Of a DNA stretch of 64,000 nucleotides, positions 27,464 through 35,507 are shown piece by piece (the first letter of the stretch is position 1; the number at the start of each line of letters is the position of its first letter). Under the pieces are notes generated by a model. The model was not told where the DNA came from and searched no databases. It saw only the letters and a list, made by a program, of their open reading frames with translations. The position numbers and the translations under genes are program-made. The DNA comes from a virus, in IMG/VR virus record IMGVR_UViG_3300033747_000022, positions 62,001 to 126,000 of that record; one strand, written 5' to 3'.

Positions 27464-27538
27464 GTTGTAAGGATAATCGACATACGAAGTTGTAAGGATA
27501 ATCGACATACGAAGTTGTAAGAATAATCGACATATGAA
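27464..27538. repeat. three 25-base tandem repeats before a gene
   Basis: Units of 25 bases starting gttgtaaggataatcgac occur at 27464, 27489 and 27514, the last with two changes. They end 25 bases before the start codon of the next gene, so they may serve as operator sites for it. Confidence 0.9.
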
Positions 27539-27563
27539 ATAAATATACGAAAGGGGTTTTAAT

Positions 27564-27881
27564 ATGTTAATGGAATTAAAAAACGTTGAAGAAGTAGGAA
27601 ATATTAAGAGTAAAAGTCTTGTAAATAATAAGTATGGCTTAATAGAGGATTCTCGCATATATCTTTTAACTTTAAATGATGATGGTTCTTATACTTGGGA
27701 GGATTTAAATTTTATTTTAGGAGAAACTGATACTAACAATAATTTAAAGCATAACAGTATTGAGACTGCATTAGAGTTTGTTATTAAGCGTAAGGAGACT
27801 AGGGAATGTATATTATATAGTAGTAATGATATTGATAGTTTGTTATATAAGTTATTAAGTTTAAAAAAGAGAGGGCTTTAG
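27564..27881 (+). CDS. unknown protein, member of a local three-gene family
   Basis: 105 residues, ATG after GAAAGGGG. Pattern: short N-terminal strand, YGLIEDSRIYLLTLNDDGSYTWEDL in the centre, then helices. The genes at 28205 and 28572 encode the same pattern (GVIEDGKAFILCYD, AAIINDDVYFLVFSERDGSFLW), so these are paralogues. Function unknown. Confidence 0.6.
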   Translation: MLMELKNVEEVGNIKSKSLVNNKYGLIEDSRIYLLTLNDDGSYTWEDLNFILGETDTNNNLKHNSIETALEFVIKRKETRECILYSSNDIDSLLYKLLSLKKRGL

Positions 27882-27883
27882 AT

Positions 27884-27961
27884 TTGAATATCTTTTATTT
27901 AAGTTTGATTTTGTTTATAATATTAATCTTTATAGAGTTCTTGTTTATATATTTTAATTAA
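27884..27961 (+). CDS. hydrophobic micro-ORF
   Basis: A TTG start at 27884 gives 25 residues that are almost entirely one membrane helix (FYLSLILFIILIFIEFLFIY). The upstream GAGGG is a weak ribosome site. Small phage membrane peptides of this kind exist, but the call is tentative. Confidence 0.3.
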   Translation: MNIFYLSLILFIILIFIEFLFIYFN

Positions 27962-28101
27962 TGAGAGGTAGGTGGTAAGGAGTAATTATAGAGATTGTTT
28001 GTTTTTATTATTTATCATTCAGGATAAGATGTTTTGGACTGGCCCGGCCGGCTCAGCTTAAATTGGTAAATTATTACATCAACAATAATTATGACTAATT
28101 A

Positions 28102-28134
28102 AGCACTGCTATTATAAGTGCTGGTGTTTTTTTT
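28102..28134 (+). terminator. intrinsic terminator
   Basis: The stem agcact/agtgct with a 9-base loop is followed, after ggtg, by eight T. Confidence 0.7.
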
Positions 28135-28144
28135 GTGATTTAGC

Positions 28145-28173
28145 TTGCTTTTTATTTGTTTATATGTTAAGTT
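28145..28173 (+). promoter_or_regulatory. probable promoter
   Basis: TTGCTT, 17 bases, TAAGTT, 32 bases before the 28205 start codon and just after a terminator. It fits the promoter family found elsewhere in the window. Confidence 0.4.
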
Positions 28174-28204
28174 TAGTTTATACAACTAACGAAAGGGGTA
28201 TTAT

Positions 28205-28540
28205 ATGAAGAAAATCATAAGTGACAAAGTTGAGAGTATACCTTTAGATTCTTTAAGTGGTTCTCATTTTGATAGTTATAATTTTGGGGTTATAGAAGAT
28301 GGTAAAGCTTTTATATTATGCTATGATAGTCATCATAAGAAGTATTACTGGAAAAGATTTGAGAGGTTGAACACTCACAATAGCTATCAGTTGTGTTCTT
28401 ATAAGAATTATAATGACGTTATAGGTGCTTTGGGGTTGTGGGTAGATGTAGATGACAGTATTAAAAATAATGTTAGTATTTATATGGATAGGTCTTTAAC
28501 CTCTTTAATTGTTGGTATGTCTAATTATTTTAGTGTTTAA
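28205..28540 (+). CDS. unknown protein, second member of the local family
   Basis: 111 residues after GAAAGGGG. Same architecture as the products of 27564 and 28572 (see VIEDGKAFILCYDSHHKKYYW). Probably a recent family expansion. Confidence 0.6.
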   Translation: MKKIISDKVESIPLDSLSGSHFDSYNFGVIEDGKAFILCYDSHHKKYYWKRFERLNTHNSYQLCSYKNYNDVIGALGLWVDVDDSIKNNVSIYMDRSLTSLIVGMSNYFSV

Positions 28541-28571
28541 TTTTTATCTATCAGGAAAAAGGAGGGATTTT

Positions 28572-28892
28572 ATGTTTCAGAAAGTAGTAGAAGATGTAAA
28601 TACTGTTACTTTATATGATTTAAGCGGCTTAGAAATAGAAAATAGTCATTATGCAGCAATAATAAATGATGATGTTTATTTTTTAGTTTTTTCAGAAAGA
28701 GATGGTTCTTTTCTTTGGAGAGAAGGAAAATATTTATTTGGCAAAGGCTCAGGCTCAGACATAGGCTGTTTTGAGAATAAAAAAAGTGCTGTTGAATATA
28801 TACAAGGTAAAAACAATAGTATATATAAAAGTGGCTCTGTTATGGAACTGTTAGAAGGTTTATTTGATGTTTTAGCACAGGGGGGAGTTTAA
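28572..28892 (+). CDS. unknown protein, third member of the local family
   Basis: Start chosen at ATG 28572 after AGGAGGG; the frame is open further upstream but overlaps the previous gene. 106 residues with IINDDVYFLVFSERDGSFLW. Same family as the two preceding genes. Confidence 0.6.
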   Translation: MFQKVVEDVNTVTLYDLSGLEIENSHYAAIINDDVYFLVFSERDGSFLWREGKYLFGKGSGSDIGCFENKKSAVEYIQGKNNSIYKSGSVMELLEGLFDVLAQGGV

Positions 28893-28894
28893 AG

Positions 28895-29131
28895 ATGTTA
28901 ACAAATTGTGATTTATGTAAGGCAGAAAAAGAGCAGGAAGAGCTTGTTAATATTGACCCTGCTATTACAGAGGATGTGGGTGACTTAAAAAAAGAGTATC
29001 AAAACTTTGATGGTATGGTTTGCCCTGATTGTTATGCAGATGAGATGATAACTCTTAAGTTTAGAAAAGAGGATATGCTAAGAGCTAAGGCTCAGACAGT
29101 TGCTGAGTATAAGAAGGCTATTACAAAATAG
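28895..29131 (+). CDS. zinc-ribbon protein
   Basis: 78 residues with CDLC near the N terminus and CPDC near residue 44, the two knuckles of a zinc ribbon, and a helical charged C terminus. ATG 28895 follows GGGGGAG of the previous gene end. Confidence 0.6.
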   Translation: MLTNCDLCKAEKEQEELVNIDPAITEDVGDLKKEYQNFDGMVCPDCYADEMITLKFRKEDMLRAKAQTVAEYKKAITK

Positions 29132-29140
29132 GGGGTTATT

Positions 29141-29515
29141 ATGAGCTATATTAAATTAAAAGAAGAAATTTTTGAAATTGATGGAATGTATAAAGTAAAA
29201 GGGTATTCATTTGGAGATTACTGGAACGGATTTGATTGTCCATTTTTTACTGAAGATGTAGCAACAGATATTGTGGAAGAAACTTTAGACGCTGATTTAA
29301 CTCAGGATTATTTTTTATCTTATGAATATGATGAAGAAAAAGATATGTTTATTTTAGGAACAAGAAATGCCGATTTAGAATTCGAGGCTATATATATAGA
29401 AACAGAAGCTGGTAAAAGAATTGCGCTTTATCCTATAGGAAGTTGGATATGGTGCTGGAGTAAGTCTGAAAAACAACCAGATAATCCCAATGTAATTAAA
29501 GCTAGGAGGCTGTAA
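29141..29515 (+). CDS. unknown acidic protein
   Basis: 124 residues, acidic and aromatic-rich (YSFGDYWNGFDCPFF, YPIGSWIWCWSK). No family recognised. Three bases separate it from the next gene, so it is in an operon. Confidence 0.55.
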   Translation: MSYIKLKEEIFEIDGMYKVKGYSFGDYWNGFDCPFFTEDVATDIVEETLDADLTQDYFLSYEYDEEKDMFILGTRNADLEFEAIYIETEAGKRIALYPIGSWIWCWSKSEKQPDNPNVIKARRL

Positions 29516-29517
29516 AG

Positions 29518-29883
29518 ATGATAAAGAAAGGTCACAAAGTAAAGATTGATGTTCTGGCACATAAGATAGCTAAGTTGTTATCTGATTATTACTACGACAG
29601 TGATACAGCTATATATTTTAACGGCAAAAGATTGCAGTGCTTTACTACTAATGATAGAGGGGGCTGGATAGAAGAAGAAGGTTTTAAAGGCTCTGACTAT
29701 TGTGACTATGCTAATGATGAATCCATCACGATGACTTTTGAGGGGTGTGGCTCAATATATGATGTAATTAACGGTTACAGCCGAAATTCTAACTTTGCTG
29801 AGGCGTTTAATCAGCTTTTAGATAGATACGGTTATTACTATGAGTTGGGCAACGCCTGGAATCTTTCACTTTATAAACTCTAG
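29518..29883 (+). CDS. unknown protein
   Basis: 121 residues, ATG after AGGAGG. Tyr-rich (YYYDSDTAIYFNG, YGYYYELG), with a predicted alpha/beta mix. No family recognised. Confidence 0.55.
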   Translation: MIKKGHKVKIDVLAHKIAKLLSDYYYDSDTAIYFNGKRLQCFTTNDRGGWIEEEGFKGSDYCDYANDESITMTFEGCGSIYDVINGYSRNSNFAEAFNQLLDRYGYYYELGNAWNLSLYKL

Positions 29884-29894
29884 GAGGGGCAAAA

Positions 29895-30395
29895 ATGGAA
29901 TATTTTGAAACAGAAGAACACAAGCAAAGTTTATTAGATGATTTTTATAGTATTTACGAAGACGAAGTTTATAATTTTACAGAAGATGTTTTTGAAAGAG
30001 GTGTGTTAAATGCTCATTTTGAAAACGAACATGGAGAGCTGAGGTTTTTAACTATAGCCTGTGACAAGTTTGGTAGATTTTTTAATATATCAACATTAGA
30101 AGAGGCGCAAGCTACACCAGATGTTGATTATGATAATTTAAGATACAGCAATTTAATTATTATATCACCGTTCAAAGATTACAAAAATATACAGGAGTTT
30201 ATAAAAGAACAGTCAGAAGAATTTCTTTTCAATAAAGAAGAGGGGGACTTAACAGATGTTAAAGGTTTAAGAAAATATAGTTTTGGTGTTGGATATGCAA
30301 GAAAAATTCCTAGAAGATATTTTAAAGAAACAGTTTTGTGTGAAGAACATGAAAAAGGAGCAGAAAAAGTATATTATTTAAAAATAAATGAATAG
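29895..30395 (+). CDS. unknown acidic protein
   Basis: 166 residues, ATG after AGGAGGGG. Glu/Asp-rich N terminus, beta-rich centre (RFLTIACDKFGRFFNIS). It precedes the macrodomain gene by 11 bases. No family recognised. Confidence 0.55.
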   Translation: MEYFETEEHKQSLLDDFYSIYEDEVYNFTEDVFERGVLNAHFENEHGELRFLTIACDKFGRFFNISTLEEAQATPDVDYDNLRYSNLIIISPFKDYKNIQEFIKEQSEEFLFNKEEGDLTDVKGLRKYSFGVGYARKIPRRYFKETVLCEEHEKGAEKVYYLKINE

Positions 30396-30406
30396 GGGGT
30401 TATTTA

Positions 30407-30844
30407 ATGAAAGCAAGAACTGGTGACCTTCTTAAAGCTGAAGAACTTGTTATTATGCACGGCTGTAACTGTCAAGGAGTTATGGGTGCTGGTGTGGCCA
30501 AGCAAATTAAGACTAAATGGCCTGTTGTATTTGAGGAATATAGTAAGTACTGTCCTGATAATAACTTGATAGGTAAAATACAAGCTGTTGATGTCGGCAG
30601 TAAGCTTATAATCAATGCTTTCACTCAAGTTTATTATGGTAAAAAGCACAAAAGATTTAATTATAGCAAATTCAAAGAAATTGTTCGTAAAGTCAAAGAT
30701 TTATGTTTAAAGTATGGTTTTAAGAAGGTCGCTATACCCTGTATAGGTGCTGGTTTAGGTAAAGGTAGTTGGTCTAAAATTAAAAAAATATTACAGAGTT
30801 TTGAGGTTGAAGATAAGTTTGAGTTTATAGTATATTCACTATAG
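30407..30844 (+). CDS. macrodomain protein, ADP-ribose phosphatase-like
   Basis: 145 residues, one macrodomain. It has GDLLKAEELVIMHGCNCQG near the N terminus, then VMGAGVAKQIK, and AIPCIGAGLGKGSW near residue 108, the ligand-binding loops of the Poa1p/TARG1-like branch. Such proteins hydrolyse ADP-ribose-1''-phosphate, a by-product of one tRNA splicing route, or remove ADP-ribose from macromolecules. The first role would fit the RNA-repair genes downstream; reversal of host ADP-ribosylation defence is the alternative. Confidence 0.85.
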   Translation: MKARTGDLLKAEELVIMHGCNCQGVMGAGVAKQIKTKWPVVFEEYSKYCPDNNLIGKIQAVDVGSKLIINAFTQVYYGKKHKRFNYSKFKEIVRKVKDLCLKYGFKKVAIPCIGAGLGKGSWSKIKKILQSFEVEDKFEFIVYSL

Positions 30845-30900
30845 CTTATATCAATCAGGAAGAATAAGTTTTTAAAATTCTAAAACAGGAGTGATTTAAA

Positions 30901-31680
30901 ATGGGAGAATTAATTGATTTAAAAAAAGTAAGACAAGATAAGTTTGGCATGGTTGAGTGTGATTTTTACGAAGACAAATACTCTGATAAAATCTATATGA
31001 CAGCAGAACAGTTGGGAAGAGCTTTAGAGTATTCAAAGCCAAGAAGGGCAATAAATAATTTAATTAGTAGAAACACAAGGCTTAGAGATAAGAAATTTTC
31101 AACTGACATCAAATTGATGTCGGTTGAGGGAAGCCGTGAAGTAAAAAGAAATACCAAGGTTTTTACCGAAGACGGAATACTTGAAGTAACATTCTTATCA
31201 GGTCAGCCTAAAGCACAGGAATTTAGAGATTTTGCCAGAGAAGTAATCAAAGAATTAAGAAGGACAGGTAAGGTAGTGGTTACAAAAGAAGACTTTAGCA
31301 GTGTAGATATTTTACAGACCATGGTTGACGCACTTAGAGAACAAAATGAAAAAATGGATATTATTAAATCACGACAGGATACACATGAAAAAGAATTAAA
31401 GCAGGTATCCAGTGCTATTATGGTAGATGATACATCAACTACAAGACAGCAATTTAACCAGGCTGTTAGAGAGTATGCAGCTAAAGCTAAAATTCCTTAT
31501 AAGTATGCATATAATAAAGTTTATAAAACAATTAATAATAATCGTTGTATGAATCTTCAAGTCCGGGCCAGAAATAGAAGTATGAAAGTTATTGACTATC
31601 TACAAGAAAACAATTTATTAGAATATGCACTTAGAATAACAATAAACTTACTTGATGAGGTTAAAAATACAGCTGTATAA
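30901..31680 (+). CDS. BRO-N family antirepressor-like protein
   Basis: 259 residues. The N-terminal 120 residues follow the BRO-N pattern (YMTAEQLGRALEYSKPRRAINNLISRN, then VFTEDGILEVTFLSGQPKAQEFRDFAREVIKELRR). A coiled-coil linker and a C-terminal helical domain follow. Phage BRO-N proteins bind DNA and often act as antirepressors. Confidence 0.8.
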   Translation: MGELIDLKKVRQDKFGMVECDFYEDKYSDKIYMTAEQLGRALEYSKPRRAINNLISRNTRLRDKKFSTDIKLMSVEGSREVKRNTKVFTEDGILEVTFLSGQPKAQEFRDFAREVIKELRRTGKVVVTKEDFSSVDILQTMVDALREQNEKMDIIKSRQDTHEKELKQVSSAIMVDDTSTTRQQFNQAVREYAAKAKIPYKYAYNKVYKTINNNRCMNLQVRARNRSMKVIDYLQENNLLEYALRITINLLDEVKNTAV

Positions 31681-31693
31681 GGAGGATAAATAA

Positions 31694-32119
31694 ATGCCAG
31701 TTATTATAAGAAAAGGTTTTATAAAAGTCATACCAGAAGAAAGGGTGTATAATATGAAATTTACTGAAGGAGAACCTGTTATGTTTCAAAAAAGAATGAA
31801 GGCAACTGTTGTTGCTGTAATTAAGGAGTTTAACAAGCCTTATGGAATTGTCTACACTACCCCAAATAATAAGGACAGAACACTTTTCACAACTGCTGAG
31901 CACCTGTCTAAAAGAAAAAATGCAGATGAACTTTCCGTGGGAGACAGGTTTAAAACAAAGAATAAAGACATATATGAAGTTATATTCATAACAAGGGAAG
32001 AATGTAAGAATGAAACTGTATATATTGCCAGAATTATTAAAAAGCACGGAATAACTGCACCAACTTTAGACTATATTAGAAAAGTATACCCAAATGATGT
32101 CTGCCAAATAATATATTAA
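31694..32119 (+). CDS. unknown beta-rich protein
   Basis: 141 residues, ATG after AAGGAGG. Several strands (EGEPVMFQKRMKATVVAV, VGDRFKTKNKDIYEVIFI) suggest SH3-like or barrel folds that bind nucleic acid or protein. No family recognised. Confidence 0.55.
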   Translation: MPVIIRKGFIKVIPEERVYNMKFTEGEPVMFQKRMKATVVAVIKEFNKPYGIVYTTPNNKDRTLFTTAEHLSKRKNADELSVGDRFKTKNKDIYEVIFITREECKNETVYIARIIKKHGITAPTLDYIRKVYPNDVCQIIY

Positions 32120-32130
32120 GGAGTGATTTT

Positions 32131-32340
32131 ATGATTTGTAGTCTCTGTGGCAAAAGGATAATAACTGATAACTTTGATAAGAAAGAAATGACAATTTGTG
32201 ATGAGTGCAGAGAGTCTAAGAAAATAAAAAAGTTAAAAATTGAAATAAAAAACACCAAAAAAGATATAAAAAACAAAGGGTCAGAATGGAAAGACGGATA
32301 TCTTGCGGGATTAAACAAAGCGTTAAAAATATTTAGATAG
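32131..32340 (+). CDS. zinc-ribbon protein with coiled coil
   Basis: 69 residues: CSLCGKRII, then CDECR, a single zinc ribbon, followed by a Lys-rich coiled coil. ATG after AAGGAGTG. Confidence 0.6.
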   Translation: MICSLCGKRIITDNFDKKEMTICDECRESKKIKKLKIEIKNTKKDIKNKGSEWKDGYLAGLNKALKIFR

Positions 32341-32350
32341 GAGTGGTTTT

Positions 32351-32542
32351 ATGAGTTACTATTCAAACGAGCGTTTTTATAGAATTAAAGAATACAAAAG
32401 ATTATCTGGTCACTCAAGACATAAAACTAAAGATATCAATGCTGAAAACATTATAGAAATAGTAAAAGATAACGATAAAGAACTCGGAAAAGTTGTTAGA
32501 TTACCAGAAGGTTATTGCCACAACCCAATAGAAGAATATTAG
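32351..32542 (+). CDS. small unknown protein
   Basis: 63 residues, basic N terminus, acidic centre. ATG after AGGAGTG. No family recognised. Confidence 0.5.
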   Translation: MSYYSNERFYRIKEYKRLSGHSRHKTKDINAENIIEIVKDNDKELGKVVRLPEGYCHNPIEEY

Positions 32543-32583
32543 ACTTGAAAAAAGTGTTATTTGAAAAGAGAGGGGTTATAATA

Positions 32584-32835
32584 ATGAGTCAAGCTAGAAG
32601 AGTTTCAACAAGTCCTGATAATAGAATTAAATGTGAGAGATGTGAAAGAAAAGTAATATCTGTAGGTTATGATAGTGGGTTATGTCCTAGCTGTGAATTA
32701 GAGATTAGAAATGAGAAGATTAAAGAGTTAGCAAGTAGTTTTGAAGTTTCAGTTGATGAGTTGGAGGATAGAGCAAAGGAATTTGATTTAAAGGTTATTG
32801 AGATTGATACCTTTGAGAGTTTAATCAATGATTAA
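32584..32835 (+). CDS. zinc-ribbon protein
   Basis: Start chosen at ATG 32584 after AGAGGGG. 83 residues with CERCERK and CPSCELE knuckles, then an acidic helical tail. Confidence 0.6.
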   Translation: MSQARRVSTSPDNRIKCERCERKVISVGYDSGLCPSCELEIRNEKIKELASSFEVSVDELEDRAKEFDLKVIEIDTFESLIND

Positions 32836-33016
32836 GATGAGTAGGCATAAGGATAAATCCTATAAGTGTAGGATAGTAGATGGAGATGAGCATTTAGGTG
32901 AGGAGGGGTATGTAGTATCAATATATGAAGGTATAACTTTTACAGCATGTATAGTTTCAATAGATAGTTCGGAGGAGCCTCTATTTCTACCATTTGATTA
33001 TATAGAGGGGGTGTAG
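32828..33016 (+). CDS. small unknown beta-rich protein
   Basis: 62 residues, overlapping the previous stop codon by 8 bases. Strands around YKCRIVDGDEHLGEEGYVVSIYEG suggest a small SH3-like barrel. No family recognised. Confidence 0.5.
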   Translation: MIKMSRHKDKSYKCRIVDGDEHLGEEGYVVSIYEGITFTACIVSIDSSEEPLFLPFDYIEGV

Positions 33017-33017
33017 A

Positions 33018-33317
33018 ATGTTTGATATATTATTAGATTTATTTAGACCTAATAAAGAAGAAAAAGGTATCATACTATTAAAAGAGGAACCAGAATATAA
33101 ATATACATCTATAGAAGGTAAGAAATATAGGAGATGTTGGATACAGACTGGACCATATTATGGACAGGGAGATAAACCTAGAAGGTCTTGGGCTTATATT
33201 AATAGAGATTATTGTTCTAATTATTATAGAGAGTTAAATATTAATGTAAGTAGAGATGGATGTAGTAAAGAGAAAATAGATAGGTGCTGGAGGGATAGCG
33301 ATGAATATTTTCAGTAA
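33018..33317 (+). CDS. unknown basic protein
   Basis: 99 residues, basic, Tyr- and Trp-rich (YRRCWIQTGPYYGQGD). It overlaps the next gene by 17 bases. No family recognised. Confidence 0.5.
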   Translation: MFDILLDLFRPNKEEKGIILLKEEPEYKYTSIEGKKYRRCWIQTGPYYGQGDKPRRSWAYINRDYCSNYYRELNINVSRDGCSKEKIDRCWRDSDEYFQ

Positions 33318-33510
33318 TGAAGAAAAAGATGTATGTCAGGAATGTGGATATATAGGCAAGGATTTTCCAGAAATGACTAGAAAGAATGGTCTTATATTTT
33401 GGACTGTTAAGGAGACTGTAAAAAGATGTCCAGAATGTGGTAGCTTAGAAGTTAGAGATTTAGCTAGTTGTTTAGAGGAGATAGTATCGGATAAGATTAG
33501 ATATGAATAA
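33301..33510 (+). CDS. zinc-ribbon protein
   Basis: 69 residues with CQECGYIG and CPECGSLEV 29 residues apart, a classical zinc ribbon. Confidence 0.6.
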   Translation: MNIFSNEEKDVCQECGYIGKDFPEMTRKNGLIFWTVKETVKRCPECGSLEVRDLASCLEEIVSDKIRYE

Positions 33511-33579
33511 AAAGAAGAGAGATAATCTAATTTGTCGTCAACAACTTAATACTTTCGAGGTTATCGGCAACAAATATGA

Positions 33580-33804
33580 AAATCAAGAGTTGAAGATTTT
33601 ATCGAAAATGTATTAGATGAGCATTTAGAAATGGACAAAGAATTTGAGGGTATAGCTGAAATGATTGAATATAGACCAGAAAATGCACCGAGGGAAGTTT
33701 TAAATGAACTATTAGATGATATTAAGGATATAGCTGATAATAATTATGGAAAATGGAGGAATGTAGAAGATGTTGAAGAATTGCTCAAAAAGGAGGAAGG
33801 ATAA
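33580..33804 (+). pseudogene. 5'-truncated copy of the gene at 60135-60491
   Basis: The open frame 33580-33804 encodes MDKEFEGIAEMIEYRPEN, then VLNELLDDIKDIADNNYGKW, nearly the same as the C-terminal half of the 60135 product (MDKEFEGISEMIEFTPED, NYGKW). The N-terminal half is missing and the frame upstream meets TGA at 33577. ATG 33631 could still start a 57-residue product, but no ribosome site precedes it. The gap 33511-33579 has no gene. Confidence 0.6.
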
Positions 33805-34184
33805 TGTATAATATTAAATTAAGAAAAAATGATGATAGCTACACAGCGATAATAGAAGCTGATTTCAGCATAAATAAAATACATGAAAAAAGTAAAAACA
33901 AAATGGCTATTAACATAACTGCCAATGTTAAAAGTATGCAGCAGGCATATAAGGATAAGCTTAATGAGATGGCTGGAATGCTTGAATATAATAAAAAAGA
34001 GGAGCGTGATAACTTTAATGAGGCACTTCAGGAATATGTGGACTATCATATCTTAGAAGCTTTATCGATAGAGAAAACTCCTTTAAGGATTATCACAGAT
34101 GATGAGGGTAAACCTATTGAGGTTGAGGGTTTAGAAGATGATGTTGATTATAAGTTAATTGTTGAGGAGGATAATAATGAATAG
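33804..34184 (+). CDS. unknown acidic protein
   Basis: 126 residues, ATG overlaps the preceding stop; AAGGAGG upstream. Helical centre, acidic end. No family recognised. Confidence 0.55.
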   Translation: MYNIKLRKNDDSYTAIIEADFSINKIHEKSKNKMAINITANVKSMQQAYKDKLNEMAGMLEYNKKEERDNFNEALQEYVDYHILEALSIEKTPLRIITDDEGKPIEVEGLEDDVDYKLIVEEDNNE

Positions 34185-34461
34185 CAAAAAAAAGGCTGTT
34201 GAGTTTCTAAATAATATCGGCTATGAATGTGAGTATGACAGTGAAAAAGATGATATTCATATTTGGAAACAGGTATCTCCATTTTTTAAGTTAATATATT
34301 TTGATACAAATATAAAAGCCGAGCCTGACCCTAAATTTGAATTAAATATAGGAACCATGAATTTAGATTTTGAATCACAAAAAGCTCATATAAAAAGACT
34401 AAACTCTTTAATTGAAGTTTTAGATAAAATAAAAGAACTTGATGAAATAAGAGTTTTATAA
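34177..34461 (+). CDS. small unknown protein
   Basis: Start chosen at ATG 34177 after GAGGAGG. 94 residues, alpha/beta. It overlaps the previous gene by 8 bases. No family recognised. Confidence 0.55.
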   Translation: MNSKKKAVEFLNNIGYECEYDSEKDDIHIWKQVSPFFKLIYFDTNIKAEPDPKFELNIGTMNLDFESQKAHIKRLNSLIEVLDKIKELDEIRVL

Positions 34462-34474
34462 AGAGGTGGTAAGT

Positions 34475-34804
34475 TTGTTTTATGCTCATAAATATATTGA
34501 TGGAGAACATTATAAAAAGCTTGAGGAGTGGTTTGACTACCAGAGAATTTATAAGCTTATTGATTTTTATGAAAATTATGAATTAAATAATAAAAAAGCC
34601 TGTCTTTATTATATAGGCAGGCACTCAGAAAAAGAGAAAGCCTCTTTTGATAAAATTATATCAATTTATATATATCCAACACCAGACAATAAAGAATATA
34701 ATTATATGACGACAGTTTACGACGAATTTATGGTGGATAATATATCTATAAAAAATGCTGAGAAAATAATATCATGTGTTATAGAAAATTTGGGAGAAAT
34801 TTAG
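34475..34804 (+). CDS. unknown protein, paralogue of the 26090 product
   Basis: Start chosen at TTG 34475 after GAGGTGG. 109 residues with the same segment order as the 26090 protein (helix, YIYPTPDNKEY, C-terminal helix). Function unknown. Confidence 0.5.
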   Translation: MFYAHKYIDGEHYKKLEEWFDYQRIYKLIDFYENYELNNKKACLYYIGRHSEKEKASFDKIISIYIYPTPDNKEYNYMTTVYDEFMVDNISIKNAEKIISCVIENLGEI

Positions 34805-34813
34805 TTTAAAAAC

Positions 34814-34842
34814 TTGCTTAGTTGTGTTTTGTATGATAAACT
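34814..34842 (+). promoter_or_regulatory. probable promoter
   Basis: TTGCTT, 17 bases, TAAACT. A TATGA stretch precedes the -10, as in the RNA-cluster promoter at 36902. It lies 20 bases before the next start codon and directly after a gene end. Confidence 0.55.
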
Positions 34843-34862
34843 AAATGAAGGGAGTTGAGAAA

Positions 34863-34979
34863 ATGACTGTCATTCTTGCTGCTATTTTATTTCTATCAGC
34901 AATAGCAAACTTTTTTAGCGGTAATATATTGGTTGGAGTAGTTGCCTTACTGCTTGCAATAGGAGCTGCTGGAGCTTAG
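34863..34979 (+). CDS. small membrane protein (38 residues)
   Basis: ATG 34863 after GGGAG. Two short hydrophobic segments (VILAAILFLSAIANFF and LVGVVALLLAIGAAGA) form a membrane hairpin. It follows its own promoter. Confidence 0.5.
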   Translation: MTVILAAILFLSAIANFFSGNILVGVVALLLAIGAAGA

Positions 34980-34991
34980 AAAGGAGTTAAG

Positions 34992-35204
34992 ATGAGTACT
35001 AACTTTAAAAGTATACTTTATTACACGGCAAAACTTCAGGAAATTAGAGAAAAAATAGATGAGGCCTTCAAAGAATATGAGGACTCAGGAAAAGATAGTT
35101 ATGACAGATACAGTTCTGAAGAAGCTTTAATGAAGTATGGAGCTCAAGCTCAATCTCTAAAGGCTAAAATTAAATCTTTACAGCGTAAGACAAAAATCTC
35201 TTAA
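34992..35204 (+). CDS. small helical protein
   Basis: 70 residues, ATG after AAAGGAG. Two charged helices, no motif. Confidence 0.5.
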   Translation: MSTNFKSILYYTAKLQEIREKIDEAFKEYEDSGKDSYDRYSSEEALMKYGAQAQSLKAKIKSLQRKTKIS

Positions 35205-35207
35205 TAG

Positions 35208-35492
35208 GTGGTGGTCTATATTGATTTGATTAGAAAGTTTGGTGCTAATTTATTTTATTTTATTGTTGGGCTTTTAGCTTCAGCTTTTATTATTGTTGCT
35301 ATGGGAGTGGTTACGGCAGAGTTTTTTGAAATGATAGAGTTTTTATGGAGCTTAATACCATTTACTATCCCTCTATCAGGACAAAATGCTGTTTTATTTT
35401 TAATTATTGTGTTTTTTGTTTTGTTTTTTACCTATTGTTTTATAGAAATTGGTAAAGACGTCGTTAAGAGTATTAAGAAATTAAAAAACTAA
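35208..35492 (+). CDS. two-helix membrane protein
   Basis: 94 residues with membrane helices at about 15-45 (LFYFIVGLLASAFIIVAMGVV) and 60-85 (VLFLIIVFFVLFFTYCFI). Start could be GTG 35208 or TTG 35223. Function unknown. Confidence 0.5.
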   Translation: MVVYIDLIRKFGANLFYFIVGLLASAFIIVAMGVVTAEFFEMIEFLWSLIPFTIPLSGQNAVLFLIIVFFVLFFTYCFIEIGKDVVKSIKKLKN

Positions 35493-35507
35493 AAGGAGTG
35501 GTTTAAA

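Noticed and set aside
28001-28204. A gene between the first two members of the local family
   Set aside because: Only a terminator and a promoter are visible; the frames are short and lack starts with ribosome sites.
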